In this document: positions 1-7,276 of the stretch, one piece after another
Layout: the number at the start of each line of letters is the position of its first letter
Position numbering within the stretch: the stretch's first letter is position 1
NCBI GenBank assembly: GCA_027490875.1
Contig: JAIXXE010000008.1
Coordinates: forward strand, 1 to 10,916
Length of the DNA stretch: 10,916 nucleotides
Source: Alphaproteobacteria bacterium
GTDB taxonomy: Bacteria; Pseudomonadota; Alphaproteobacteria; UBA2136; UBA6156
Reading direction: 5' to 3'
Translations under genes and position numbers: made by a program
The notes under the pieces: model-generated
Told to the model about the DNA's origin: nothing
Databases searched by the model: none
Seen by the model: only the letters and a program-made list of their open reading frames with translations

Positions 1-863
1 GCTGGTCCTGGGGCGGGCTCTTCGTCGCCGGACTGTCAGGCTTCCTGGCGCTCGCCTTCGGCGTCTGGGCCGAACAGACCATCGCCTGGCTGATGAGCCA
101 GAGCCCGGTGCTGGGCTATGCCGCGCTCGCCTGTGCCGCCCTCGCCACGCTGGCGCTCGCGGTCATGCTCGGCCGGGTGATCCGCGACATCCTGCGCGAG
201 CGCAAGGTCGAGGCGCTGCGGCTGCGGGCCAGCGCGGCGCTGGTGGATGGCAGTGTCGACGCAGCGCGGGCGGTGGCGGCCGAGTTGACGGCGCTCTACG
301 GGTCGCGCGCCGAGACGGCCAAGGGCCGGGCGCAGCTCGCCGACAGCCTGCCGCAGCTCTTTGCCGCCCGCGACGTGCTGACGGTGGCGGAGCGCAGCCT
401 GATGGTCCCGCTCGACGCGCTGGCGCAGGCGCAGATCGCGCAGGCCGCCCGGCGCGTCTCGCTCGTCACGGCGGTGAGCCCGCGAGCGCTGATTGACATC
501 GTCTTCGTGCTCGTCGCCTGCGCGCGGCTGCTGCGGACGATCGCCGGCATCTATGCCGGCCGGCCCGGCACGCTCGGGCTGCTGCGGCTCGCCCGGCAGG
601 TGCTCGGCCATCTCGTCGTCACCGGCGGCATCGCGGCGGGCGACGCCGTGATCCAGCAGGTGGTGGGGCAGGGCCTGGCGGCGCGGATCTCGGCGAAGCT
701 CGGCGAGGGCGTACTCAACGGCCTGCTGACCGCGCGCATCGGTCTCGCCGCGCTGGCGGTGTGCCGGCCGATGCCCTTCGTCGAGGCGGCGCCGCCGACG
801 CTGGGCGACGTCGCGGGCGATCTCGGGTCCTGGCGCGGCGCCCCGGAGCCCGGCCCCGCCTGA
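1..863 (+). CDS. YcjF/TIGR01620-family inner-membrane protein (5' truncated by window edge)
   Basis: The reading frame is open from base 3, upstream of the first in-frame ATG at 93, so the true start lies outside the window; about 286 residues are visible. Two hydrophobic stretches (visible residues about 4-22 and 36-57) look like a transmembrane pair. A charged cytoplasmic segment with the sequence IRDILRERKVEALRLRA follows. The C-terminal half has the signature of the DUF697/YcjF family: ALIDIVFVLVACARLLRTIA, then YAGRPGTLGLLRLARQV, a glycine/alanine-rich hydrophobic stretch and GEGVLNGLLTARIGLAAL. Members are inner-membrane proteins of unknown biochemical role, often found beside the GTPase-like YcjX. 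Codon use is very GC-rich, unlike the following genes, and nothing links it functionally to flagella. The family assignment rests on recognised motifs; the function is unknown. Confidence 0.85.
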   Translation, partial: WSWGGLFVAGLSGFLALAFGVWAEQTIAWLMSQSPVLGYAALACAALATLALAVMLGRVIRDILRERKVEALRLRASAALVDGSVDAARAVAAELTALYGSRAETAKGRAQLADSLPQLFAARDVLTVAERSLMVPLDALAQAQIAQAARRVSLVTAVSPRALIDIVFVLVACARLLRTIAGIYAGRPGTLGLLRLARQVLGHLVVTGGIAAGDAVIQQVVGQGLAARISAKLGEGVLNGLLTARIGLAALAVCRPMPFVEAAPPTLGDVAGDLGSWRGAPEPGPA

Positions 864-887
864 GTCCCGAGGGCGGCCGGAGCGCCT

Positions 888-902
888 CGGCAGAATCTGC
901 CG
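888..902. promoter_or_regulatory. Dyad CGGCAG-AAT-CTGCCG, candidate enhancer (ftr-like) site
   Basis: This is a perfect 6-bp inverted repeat around AAT, located 25 bases after the ycjF-like stop. Its centre is about 119 bases upstream of the transcription start predicted from the sigma-54 element at 988-1003, a usual distance for a bound sigma-54 activator. With the preceding CT, it resembles the Caulobacter ftr element bound by FlbD as I remember it (C-CGGC, A-rich centre, GC-G), which I cannot verify here. Alternatively it is a terminator stem for the upstream gene, but no T-tract follows (GGGGAGGG). Confidence 0.4.
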
Positions 903-963
903 GGGGAGGGCGGATTTGACCCGGCTGAAACGGCTCTGACACACTCTCGAAACCATCCAAGTA

Positions 964-977
964 CCTGATAAATCAGG
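964..977. repeat. Short inverted repeat CCTGAT-AA-ATCAGG
   Basis: A 6-bp inverted repeat with a two-base centre lies 10 bases upstream of the -24 element of the putative flgE promoter. Its position suits a protein-binding site that modulates the promoter. A dyad this short can occur by chance, and no regulator is identified. Confidence 0.25.
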
Positions 978-987
978 CGCCGCGCCG

Positions 988-1003
988 TGGCACATGGCGT
1001 GCA
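988..1003 (+). promoter_or_regulatory. Sigma-54 (-24/-12) promoter for the flgEKL operon
   Basis: The sequence TGGCACATGGCGTGCA matches the sigma-54 consensus TGGCACG-N4-TTGCA at all defined positions except two (A for G at 994, G for T at 999). The invariant GG (989-990) and GC (1001-1002) are separated by exactly 10 bases. The predicted start is near 1014, leaving a leader of about 49 bases before flgE. Sigma-54 control of hook genes is established in Caulobacter-type alphaproteobacteria, so both sequence and context fit. No activator gene is in the window. Confidence 0.65.
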
Positions 1004-1062
1004 GTGATCGCCCCGACAGTTGAGGGCCGCCCGATGAGGGCGCCGGTCGAGGTGAGGGTTAC

Positions 1063-2352
1063 ATGGGCGTCTTCAGTGCGTTGACCACGGCGGTTTCGGG
1101 GATGCAGGCGCAGTCCTATGCGCTGGAAAACATCTCCGGCAACATCGCCAATTCGCGGACCTATGGTTTCAAAGGTGTGGAAACGAATTTCGCGGACATG
1201 GTGACAGACGGCAATGCCATGACCATGACTGCGGGCTCCGTTCTGGCGCGCGCGCAAGGAACGAATGCCATCGATGGCAGCATTATTTCCACTAATGTGT
1301 CCACCAATGTGGCCGTTGCGGGCGAGAGCTACATGATGGTTCGCCCATCGCCCACCTCGTCGGATACGCTTTATACAAAGCGTGGCGATTTCTCGACAGA
1401 CAAGGATGGTTTCCTTGTCAACGGAGCAGGCTATTATCTTGTTGGGCGCAAGGCCGACAGCGCAGTGGGCGCGCGCGATCCAATCCAGATTAGTAATCTG
1501 CCGATCAGCGCCGTGAAGACGACACAAGTCACCTATGCCGGGAATCTACCTTCGGTGCGCCTTACGCAAACGGGTGCCGAAATTCTCTACACCGCTGCCG
1601 GCGACGTAACTGCCGGTGCCGAGGCAAATTTTATGGCACAATCAGTCGATGGCGGTGCATTGACGATTTACGATTCTGTCGGAAATCCAACTTCGCTCGC
1701 ATTACGGTGGGCCAAAACGACGACCCGCAGTGCCGATGGCACCGTCAATGACAGTTGGAATGCCTATTATCAGACGAGTACCGATCGCGGTGCGACGGGC
1801 AATACGATCTGGAAGAAATTCACTACGGCTGAATTCAACGCTGCTGGAAATGTGACGGCACCAATCGACGTAACCATTCCCAATCTCAGTGTGAATGGGC
1901 GCGTGATCGGTGATGTGCAGTTCATTGCCCGACAAGCCGACCTCACGCAATATTCCGATAGTAGCGGCACGTTTCAGCCTGGGGTCATCGGGCAGGATGG
2001 CTATCCATCGGGCACGTTGAGCACCGTCAGTATCGATTCCAAGGGCATTATCTCCGGTTCATATAGCAATGGCCGCGTCGTGCCGCTCTGGCAGATCGAT
2101 GCCTATACTTTCCAGAATGACGATGCACTCGACCGCGGCGATGGCAGTGCGTTCCGCGAAACGGCAGCATCAGGACGCGCGATTGCGGACACAAATCTGA
2201 AAATCGTACCGAGCGCCATCGAGCAATCCAATGTAGATATTGCAGCTGAGTTTGCGGAAATGATTCAAACGCAATCGGCCTATTCGGCCAATGCCAAGGT
2301 TGGAACCATTGCCCAGCAGATGCTGTCCGATGTGCTCAATATGATCCGGTAA
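1063..2352 (+). CDS. flgE: Flagellar hook protein FlgE
   Basis: The product is 429 residues, close to the usual hook-protein length of about 400. The N-terminus MGVFSALTTAVSGMQAQS followed by NISGNIANSRTYGFK is the rod/hook/axial-protein signature that forms the D0 domain. A few residues on, FADMV is typical of FlgE. The middle (about residues 150-340) is the variable surface region. The C-terminus SNVDIAAEFAEMIQTQSAY, then a terminal helix ending in MLSDVLNMIR, is the second D0 helix. FlgE is exported through the flagellar type III system and polymerises into the hook. A purine-rich stretch GAGGTGAGGG (1049-1058) precedes the ATG and supports this start. It is the first gene of a flgE-flgK-flgL operon with a 9-base gap to flgK, and a sigma-54-like promoter lies upstream. 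GC content is clearly lower than in the gene before it. Confidence 0.96.
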   Translation: MGVFSALTTAVSGMQAQSYALENISGNIANSRTYGFKGVETNFADMVTDGNAMTMTAGSVLARAQGTNAIDGSIISTNVSTNVAVAGESYMMVRPSPTSSDTLYTKRGDFSTDKDGFLVNGAGYYLVGRKADSAVGARDPIQISNLPISAVKTTQVTYAGNLPSVRLTQTGAEILYTAAGDVTAGAEANFMAQSVDGGALTIYDSVGNPTSLALRWAKTTTRSADGTVNDSWNAYYQTSTDRGATGNTIWKKFTTAEFNAAGNVTAPIDVTIPNLSVNGRVIGDVQFIARQADLTQYSDSSGTFQPGVIGQDGYPSGTLSTVSIDSKGIISGSYSNGRVVPLWQIDAYTFQNDDALDRGDGSAFRETAASGRAIADTNLKIVPSAIEQSNVDIAAEFAEMIQTQSAYSANAKVGTIAQQMLSDVLNMIR

Positions 2353-2361
2353 AGATATGCC

Positions 2362-3795
2362 ATGAGCATCGGTGCGGCACTGAATAAATCGATCACTGGC
2401 CTGCAGGCGACGCAGGCAGGGCTGTCGGTGATCAGTACGAACATCGCCGCGGCCAACATGCCGGGCTATGTCAAACGCGAACTCAGCGTCACCGATGGCG
2501 GCGATGGAACGCATGCGCCGGGCGTTCAATCCGTCACGATCATGCGTGCGCTTGATGTGGCGGCGCAGGCCCTGATGCGGCGCGCATCCACCCAGGATGG
2601 CGCTGCTGCCACCCGGCATGAAAAACTTCAGCAACTCGATGTTATGATCGGTGGGCCGGGGAGCGGGCAAGGGGTTGATGCTGCGTTCCGTTCGTTTTCG
2701 AACGCGCTTACCGCAATCGCCAACGATCGCGGCAATCTGGGTGCGCAGATTGGCTTAACGGCCGCGGCGCGAAAGCTGGTGACGAGTATCGATGCGTTCT
2801 CGCGGTCCATTCAGACCCTAAGGTCGCAAGCTGAGGCCGAGATTGTTGCTGGTGTCGATGAGGTCAACGGCCTCACCGCACAATTGGCGAGCGTGAACGA
2901 CGAGCTGATGCGGACGCCGAACAATAACGATCTCTTGGATCGACGCGATCGTTTGATCGATCAATTAGCCACACTCGGCGATTTCAACTATGCGATCGGC
3001 GAAAGCGGGCGTGCAACCGTAACAACGCGTGGCGGCATCATGCTCGTGGGTATTGGTGGTGCTGCAAAACTCAGCTTCGACGCAAAAGGTGAACTCGGAC
3101 CGCAGGACCTTTACTCACCTGATCCGGCCGCACGCGGAACCGGCACGATCATGGTCAACGGTCTCGATCTTCTCGCGGGCAACCATTTTAATTCTGGCAA
3201 GCTCGGCGCACTCATTGCCTTGCGCGATCACGACCTTGCAGCTTCTCAGCGGATGATCGATGACCTCGCAGCCGGTCTTGCACTTGCGGCGCGCGATCCG
3301 GCGGCCGCGCCGGATAAAGCCTTGTTCCTTAACGGTACGCTCGCATTCACGGCCACTTCGCGTGACGATCCACAACGTATTGGCCTTTCGCAGCGCCTTA
3401 CGCTCAACCCAGCCTATGCCAACGCACCAGAGCAGGTCGAAACAATCGCGGGGGTGGGGACGGATAATGTATTTGCAATGATTACGACGCGACTTTCGAG
3501 CACGAATTTCGAGACACGACCGGGTATTACAAAAGATGCATCAGGACAACAGACAGCATCATCGTTTGTGACACGAATTCTGACCGATCATGCAAGCGTT
3601 ATGGCAGCTGCCGCCGATGATGCGGATGCCGCACAGGTTGCAAAAAGAAATTTTACCACGCTGTTCGCTGGCGAAAGTGGCGTCGACATCAACGCGCAGC
3701 TTGCAGACATGATCGGGCTGCAGAATGCTTATGCTGCCAATGCCAATGTGATCCGTACGATCAAGGACATGTTGGACGTGCTCAACTCGATCTGA
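2362..3795 (+). CDS. flgK: Hook-filament junction protein 1, FlgK (HAP1)
   Basis: The product is 477 residues, somewhat shorter than the enterobacterial protein of about 550. The N-terminus has the FlgK pattern MSIGAALNKSITGLQATQAG followed by VISTNIAAANMPGYVKRE, the conserved axial-protein helix. Residues about 150-200 (the segment containing VNGLTAQLASVNDELMRTPN) form the helical FlgK core, including LLDRRDRLIDQLATL, a hallmark of the family. The C-terminus GVDINAQLADMIGLQNAYAA then ANVIRTIKDMLDVLNSI is the matching D0 helix. FlgK is the first junction layer on the hook and is needed for filament attachment. Only 9 bases separate it from flgE and 12 from flgL, so all three are probably co-transcribed. 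Its ribosome binding site is weak (GGTAAAG), consistent with translational coupling to flgE. Confidence 0.95.
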   Translation: MSIGAALNKSITGLQATQAGLSVISTNIAAANMPGYVKRELSVTDGGDGTHAPGVQSVTIMRALDVAAQALMRRASTQDGAAATRHEKLQQLDVMIGGPGSGQGVDAAFRSFSNALTAIANDRGNLGAQIGLTAAARKLVTSIDAFSRSIQTLRSQAEAEIVAGVDEVNGLTAQLASVNDELMRTPNNNDLLDRRDRLIDQLATLGDFNYAIGESGRATVTTRGGIMLVGIGGAAKLSFDAKGELGPQDLYSPDPAARGTGTIMVNGLDLLAGNHFNSGKLGALIALRDHDLAASQRMIDDLAAGLALAARDPAAAPDKALFLNGTLAFTATSRDDPQRIGLSQRLTLNPAYANAPEQVETIAGVGTDNVFAMITTRLSSTNFETRPGITKDASGQQTASSFVTRILTDHASVMAAAADDADAAQVAKRNFTTLFAGESGVDINAQLADMIGLQNAYAANANVIRTIKDMLDVLNSI

Positions 3796-3807
3796 TGGAG
3801 GATCACA

Positions 3808-5208
3808 ATGCGGATCGGCACGTCTGCGAACAATTTCTACCAGATGACCAGCGCGGTCCGCGAAGGACTTGCACAGGTGCAGCAGCAGATAGCGACGGGC
3901 CAAAAGAATGCGACCTATGGCAGCATGGGCATGGCCAGTCAGACTTGGCTCGATTTTTCTGCTGCTGCAGCGCGTGCCAGTGCTCTGATGGACGGAATCG
4001 ATGCGCAGCAATTACGGCTTAAAACAATCGACAGCAGCTTTAACGGTCTTGGAAAGACGTTAACGACGACGCGTTCGCTTCTCTCGGGCGGCCTGACCGC
4101 GTTTCAAGCCGGACAAAGCACGGCCCAAAATGCGCTCGTTATGATTACCGATCTTCTCAATGCTAAGAATGGAAAAGTGCCACTCTTCGGGGGCGCGGCG
4201 CTGTCGGGTGATGCCGTCATCAGTGCCCAAGCGATGATCGATGGTGATGCGACACAGCCTGGGTTGCGCGCACTTATTCATGAGCGCATTGCTGCGGATA
4301 CGGGCGGCAATGCACTCGGACGGCTTGGTTTGAGTAGCACAGGCACAAGCCTCACGCTCTCGGCCCAAGGCGGCGCGTTCGGTTATACGCTTAAGGGTGC
4401 GACGACGCATGTACCGGGACTGAACGTGACGCAAGCGGCAGGTCCACCTGTAACGCTCACTTTGTCCGGCAATGTCACGCTTGCTGTCGGTGATCAGATC
4501 AGCTTCAAGTTCGGCCTGCCCGACGGCAGTGAGGAAAGCCTGACGCTAGTGGCCGGTGAAGCAGGATTTCCCGCAGGCCCGTTCAATGGCGCAGCAGTCG
4601 CTACAGCGCTTGGTGCGCGTTTGGCTGAGGTCACGCCTGCGCTGAAGACGGCGAGTGCGCTGGCGGTAGCGAAGGCTTATTTCGCAGGTAGTGTCCAACG
4701 TGTCAGCGGCAGTCCGGCAGCGAACGCGACGGCGCTTGCGCCCGCAACGACCATGCCTTGGTATCTTGGAAAGACGTCTGCCGATCCGCGCCAGTCGGTT
4801 CAGGCATTGGTGGGTGAAGGGCAAACGATCCGCGCCGGTGTCCAGGCCAATGAATCTGTTTTTGCCGATCTCTTGAGTGCGGCAGCATCGCTGGCCGTGC
4901 TTGTTGAAGATCCTGCTTTACGAACACGCGAAGGCCAGACGGCGATGCAGACGCGCATTCTGCCTGCCCTGTCCGATCGCGGGCTGGCGCAGATGCAAAC
5001 CGTCTTCGGTCTTGTGCAAAATCAACTGGCCGATGCGAAAGAGGTGCAGCGTGGCGTGAAGACGATTGCCGACAACTATCTTTCGAGTGTGAACCGCACG
5101 GATAATGCCGAGGCCGCAGCGCAACTTCTTGCATTGCAGAACCAGTTGCAGGCGAGTTACCAGGCCGGGGCAAACATTCTCAAACTCAGTCTTGTTAATT
5201 ACCTGTGA
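3808..5208 (+). CDS. flgL: Hook-filament junction protein 3, FlgL (HAP3)
   Basis: The product is 466 residues, well above the roughly 317 of the enterobacterial protein. The N-terminus MRIGTSANNFYQMTSAVREG, then QQQIATGQKNATYG, and the C-terminus ALQNQLQASYQAGANI then LSLVNYL are the paired D0/D1 helices shared by flagellins and FlgL. The position after flgK settles FlgL rather than flagellin. The extra length lies in the middle, about residues 190-305. That part reads as beta-rich (LTLSGNVTLAVGDQISFKFG, then a segment resembling flagellin-IN modules). FlgL forms the second junction layer that joins FlgK to flagellin. A strong ribosome binding site, TGGAGGAT (3796-3803), supports the start. 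The last 10 bases overlap the end of the convergent flaF. Confidence 0.93.
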   Translation: MRIGTSANNFYQMTSAVREGLAQVQQQIATGQKNATYGSMGMASQTWLDFSAAAARASALMDGIDAQQLRLKTIDSSFNGLGKTLTTTRSLLSGGLTAFQAGQSTAQNALVMITDLLNAKNGKVPLFGGAALSGDAVISAQAMIDGDATQPGLRALIHERIAADTGGNALGRLGLSSTGTSLTLSAQGGAFGYTLKGATTHVPGLNVTQAAGPPVTLTLSGNVTLAVGDQISFKFGLPDGSEESLTLVAGEAGFPAGPFNGAAVATALGARLAEVTPALKTASALAVAKAYFAGSVQRVSGSPAANATALAPATTMPWYLGKTSADPRQSVQALVGEGQTIRAGVQANESVFADLLSAAASLAVLVEDPALRTREGQTAMQTRILPALSDRGLAQMQTVFGLVQNQLADAKEVQRGVKTIADNYLSSVNRTDNAEAAAQLLALQNQLQASYQAGANILKLSLVNYL

Positions 5209-5600
5209 GCCGTAGCAGATGCAATCGTTGCAGGCTTCGCCGACAGGCCCTCAGCTAATGCGCGATTGATATCGATCAGGGCAGTGAGGCCTTTGCGCGT
5301 CGGTTGCGCCAGCTGGTCGAATGTATGGCTGAGCACAAAGATTCCGATATTGGCGATGGCGCGCTTCGTATCATAGGGTAGGGGATTGCTTGCATCGGTC
5401 GCCGACAGAAGCAGAATTTCCCATAGCCGCCGATTGTTGATCAGGGCGCCCGTATCCGGTGCCTCTTGATCATCCAAGGCGCGGCGCAGCGTATCGAGGC
5501 GTTGCGCGGCTTTGATGAGAACGGCCGCTTCGAGCGCCCGGCCTGTAAGACCGGCCCGCTGCGTTTCGGCATAGGATGCGAAAGGCGATTTCATCGTCAT
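5199..5600 (-). CDS. flaF: FlaF family flagellin-biosynthesis regulator/chaperone (copy 1)
   Basis: The product is 133 residues from the ATG at 5600; a second ATG two codons later (5594) is possible. Family features visible are YAETQRAGLTGRALEAAVL near the N-terminus, RRLWEILL in the middle, and LPYDTKRAIANIGIFV toward the C-terminus, with TALIDINRALAEGL near the end. In alphaproteobacteria FlaF promotes flagellin production and secretion and acts opposite FlbT. It lies downstream of the 395-residue flagellin on the same strand, across an 83-base gap containing a strong hairpin and T-tract. The ribosome binding site is poor (GGA about 8 bases before the ATG), so output may be kept low relative to flagellin. 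It is clearly paralogous to the FlaF at 9489-9881. No flbT is adjacent, which is atypical. Its 3' end overlaps flgL tail-to-tail by 10 bases. Confidence 0.9.
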   Translation of the reverse strand: MTMKSPFASYAETQRAGLTGRALEAAVLIKAAQRLDTLRRALDDQEAPDTGALINNRRLWEILLLSATDASNPLPYDTKRAIANIGIFVLSHTFDQLAQPTRKGLTALIDINRALAEGLSAKPATIASATAHR

Positions 5601-5611
5601 GCTTAGAATCC

Positions 5612-5650
5612 AAAAAAATGGACCGCCCGGCCTGGAGAAACCGGGCGGCC
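5612..5650 (-). terminator. Rho-independent terminator after the 395-aa flagellin, upstream of flaF
   Basis: Reading the minus strand, GGCCGCCCGG pairs with CCGGGCGGTC as a 10-bp stem with one G-T wobble, around a 10-base loop. CA and then seven T residues (A-run 5612-5618 on the plus strand) follow at once. This is a strong intrinsic terminator. It sits between flagellin (stop 5684) and flaF (start 5600), so flaF must depend on partial read-through or on a promoter of its own. Confidence 0.85.
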
Positions 5651-5683
5651 CTGCCGGCGGACCGTGTCAGGGTGTCCAACCGG

Positions 5684-6871
5684 TTAGCCGAACAGGCGTA
5701 GCACCTGCTGATCGGATTGGTTGGCGAGGGTTAGCGCCGTGCTCGACAATTGTTGGCGCGTATTAAGCGCAAGCAATGTCGCCGCTTCCTGATTGGTGTC
5801 GGCTTGGACTAGCTTCTGGCGGCCTTCGTCGAGCGTCGAGACAATATTCTTGGTGAAGTCTTGGCGGTTCTGCACAATCGACAAATTGGTGCCGAAGGTT
5901 GCAGCGCGTGTGCGCAGCGTTGTCAGCGCCGATGTCATACCGGTCAGGAAGTTGTTGATCTCATCGTCGGATTGGAGGTTGGCGGTGGATTTGGCGAGCC
6001 CCAAGCTGGTGAAATCGCTCTTCGCCCCTTTCACCGTCAGTGTCGAGGTGCTCGTCTCATTGAAGGTGATCTTGAGATTTTCGCCTTTCAGTAGGTTGAT
6101 GCCATTATAAGAGGCGTCGTTGACCTGCTGATCGAGCTGCGACAGGAGTTCGGAGAGCTGCTCGGCCGAAGCTTTGCGAGTTGAGTTGACGGTCCCGGCG
6201 GTTGCCTTGAGATCCGCAACAACCGAACCGCCCATCAGCTCATTGATGATGTTAGCTGGCGTAGAGGCGGTATCCTGTGCCGAGAATGTGATTTCCTGCC
6301 CGGACAGCGATTCAATCACGAATTTTCCATTGGTATCGAGGCTTGCACGCACATCGGCATTGACCGATGTGTTTTTGTTGATGCCATCGATCAGGTCCTG
6401 AACGGTTGTATCCGCTGTGACCGTGTGAACCGTTACGGCAGCGGCCGAACCGACTTTGATCTTGTAAACGTCATTGGCCGAATTTCCGATAGCCGCATTC
6501 GTCAATTTGGTCGAAGCCGTGAGCGTATTTGTGTTTGTGCCCGTGAGCTTGCCAGTGGTCGAGGACGATTGCAGAGCCTGCCTGAGCACCGATTGGATCG
6601 ACTCGATGGTCCGCTGGGTCGCGGCGATGCCCTTATCGGCGGCTTTCAGCACCTGAATGCCTTGGCCCATATCGTCGAGCAGGCGGGACAAATCGTTCGA
6701 ACGGTTATTTAGACTTGCCGCAGTAAAAAAGCTCGATGGATTGTCGAGAGCTGAATTAACGCGCAGGCCCGTCGATAGGCGGGTCTGCGTGGCTTCCGCC
6801 ATGGAAGAGGTTTCCTGAAGGGCGGCAAGAGCGGCGCGCACGCCGCCAGACATTGAAACAGACACAGGCAT
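5684..6871 (-). CDS. Flagellin (filament subunit), 395 residues
   Basis: The N-terminus starts MPVSVSMSGGVRAALAALQE, then TRLSTGLRVNSALDNPSSFF, the flagellin D0/D1 helical signature. The C-terminus has TLRTRAATFGTNLSIVQNRQ, then DTNQEAATLLALNTRQQLSS and the terminal VLRLFG, the matching helices. The centre (about residues 115-280) is variable and contains one flagellin-IN-like module (KIKVGSAAAVTVHTVT then VQDLIDGIN). An in-frame ATG six codons upstream (6889) exists, but the start at 6871 has GAAGG about 9 bases before it and matches the family's usual N-terminus. Flagellin is exported through the flagellar type III apparatus and forms the filament. It is divergent from the larger flagellin at 7277 and is followed by a terminator and then flaF. 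A poor GG-N10-GC sigma-54 match on the minus strand (6947-6960) is the only promoter candidate noted. Confidence 0.94.
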   Translation of the reverse strand: MPVSVSMSGGVRAALAALQETSSMAEATQTRLSTGLRVNSALDNPSSFFTAASLNNRSNDLSRLLDDMGQGIQVLKAADKGIAATQRTIESIQSVLRQALQSSSTTGKLTGTNTNTLTASTKLTNAAIGNSANDVYKIKVGSAAAVTVHTVTADTTVQDLIDGINKNTSVNADVRASLDTNGKFVIESLSGQEITFSAQDTASTPANIINELMGGSVVADLKATAGTVNSTRKASAEQLSELLSQLDQQVNDASYNGINLLKGENLKITFNETSTSTLTVKGAKSDFTSLGLAKSTANLQSDDEINNFLTGMTSALTTLRTRAATFGTNLSIVQNRQDFTKNIVSTLDEGRQKLVQADTNQEAATLLALNTRQQLSSTALTLANQSDQQVLRLFG

Positions 6872-6974
6872 GGAACAGAACCTTCGCAATGGTGAACGGA
6901 AAAACGCTAAACGTGTAAACGCAACTCGCTACAACCTAGCTTGCAGGCGTAAAGAAAGCCTTTCGAGAAAATTG

Positions 6975-6992
6975 TGCATTCGTAAAAATGCA
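6975..6992. repeat. Palindrome TGCATT-N6-AATGCA, candidate operator
   Basis: A perfect 6-bp inverted repeat (TGCATT, CGTAAA, AATGCA) lies about 100 bases upstream of the small flagellin start and about 285 upstream of the large one. The arm-to-arm spacing of 12 bases (start to start) suits a dimeric DNA-binding protein. The next bases form a second small stem (CAACC/GGTTG). No regulator can be named. Confidence 0.3.
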
Positions 6993-7108
6993 ACCATGAG
7001 AGGTTGTACCTTCTCTTGCCGTTCCAGGTGAATAGGCCGAACTGATTTTACGGTTAATCAATTGAAAATAATCTGTGGTTGTAATGCCGATAGACTACAA
7101 TTGCAGAT

Positions 7109-7130
7109 ATGGGAAATACAATTATTCCAT
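7109..7130 (+). promoter_or_regulatory. Imperfect hairpin in the probable leader of the large flagellin
   Basis: ATGGGAAATA (7109-7118) can pair with TATTCCAT (7123-7130) around CAAT, with two bulged bases. If transcription begins near 7100, the structure lies at the 5' end of a leader of about 175 bases. In other alphaproteobacteria FlbT acts on the 5' leader of flagellin mRNA, so structure here is of possible regulatory interest. The stem is AT-rich and weak. Confidence 0.2.
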
Positions 7131-7276
7131 GAATATAAATCTTTATACACGTTATAGGTAGTATAAGGCATTGAGATAAAAGAAAAAACATTCAGACATT
7201 TTTTTCAAATTGCATCGATTTTAGCTCCTATTCGATTTTGTCGCCCTGTTATGGCGCGCATTCATGGGGTTATCCG

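Larger units (their letters stand above)
6872..7276. other. Divergent intergenic region between the two flagellin genes
   Basis: This 405-base stretch contains no convincing gene. The half nearer the large flagellin (about 7040-7235) is the most AT-rich part of the window, with runs such as AAAAGAAAAAACA and TTTTTTT. It must carry the promoters and leaders of both flagellins. It contains a palindrome (6975-6992), a short stem CAACC-ATGAGA-GGTTG overlapping it (6991-7006), a hairpin-forming stretch (7109-7130), and GCCGATAG at 7086-7093. The last resembles the -10 half of a sigma-28 promoter but has no clear -35 partner. No good sigma-54 element faces the large flagellin. Confidence 0.6.

Noticed and set aside
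36..995. 319-residue open frame on the minus strand opposite the ycjF-like gene
   Set aside because: It is arginine-rich low-complexity sequence with no recognisable domain, and is typical of an antisense frame in very GC-rich DNA. The plus-strand frame has clear YcjF motifs.
6945..6960. GG-N10-GC sigma-54 element upstream of the small flagellin (minus strand)
   Set aside because: Only the invariant GG and GC plus one base match; the rest of the consensus fails. The stretch is a near-palindrome that matches on both strands.
7086..7093. GCCGATAG as a sigma-28 promoter for the large flagellin
   Set aside because: The -10-like octamer is good, but the expected TAAA-type -35 at the right spacing is missing, and many alphaproteobacteria lack sigma-28. 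It is kept only as a note in the intergenic entry.
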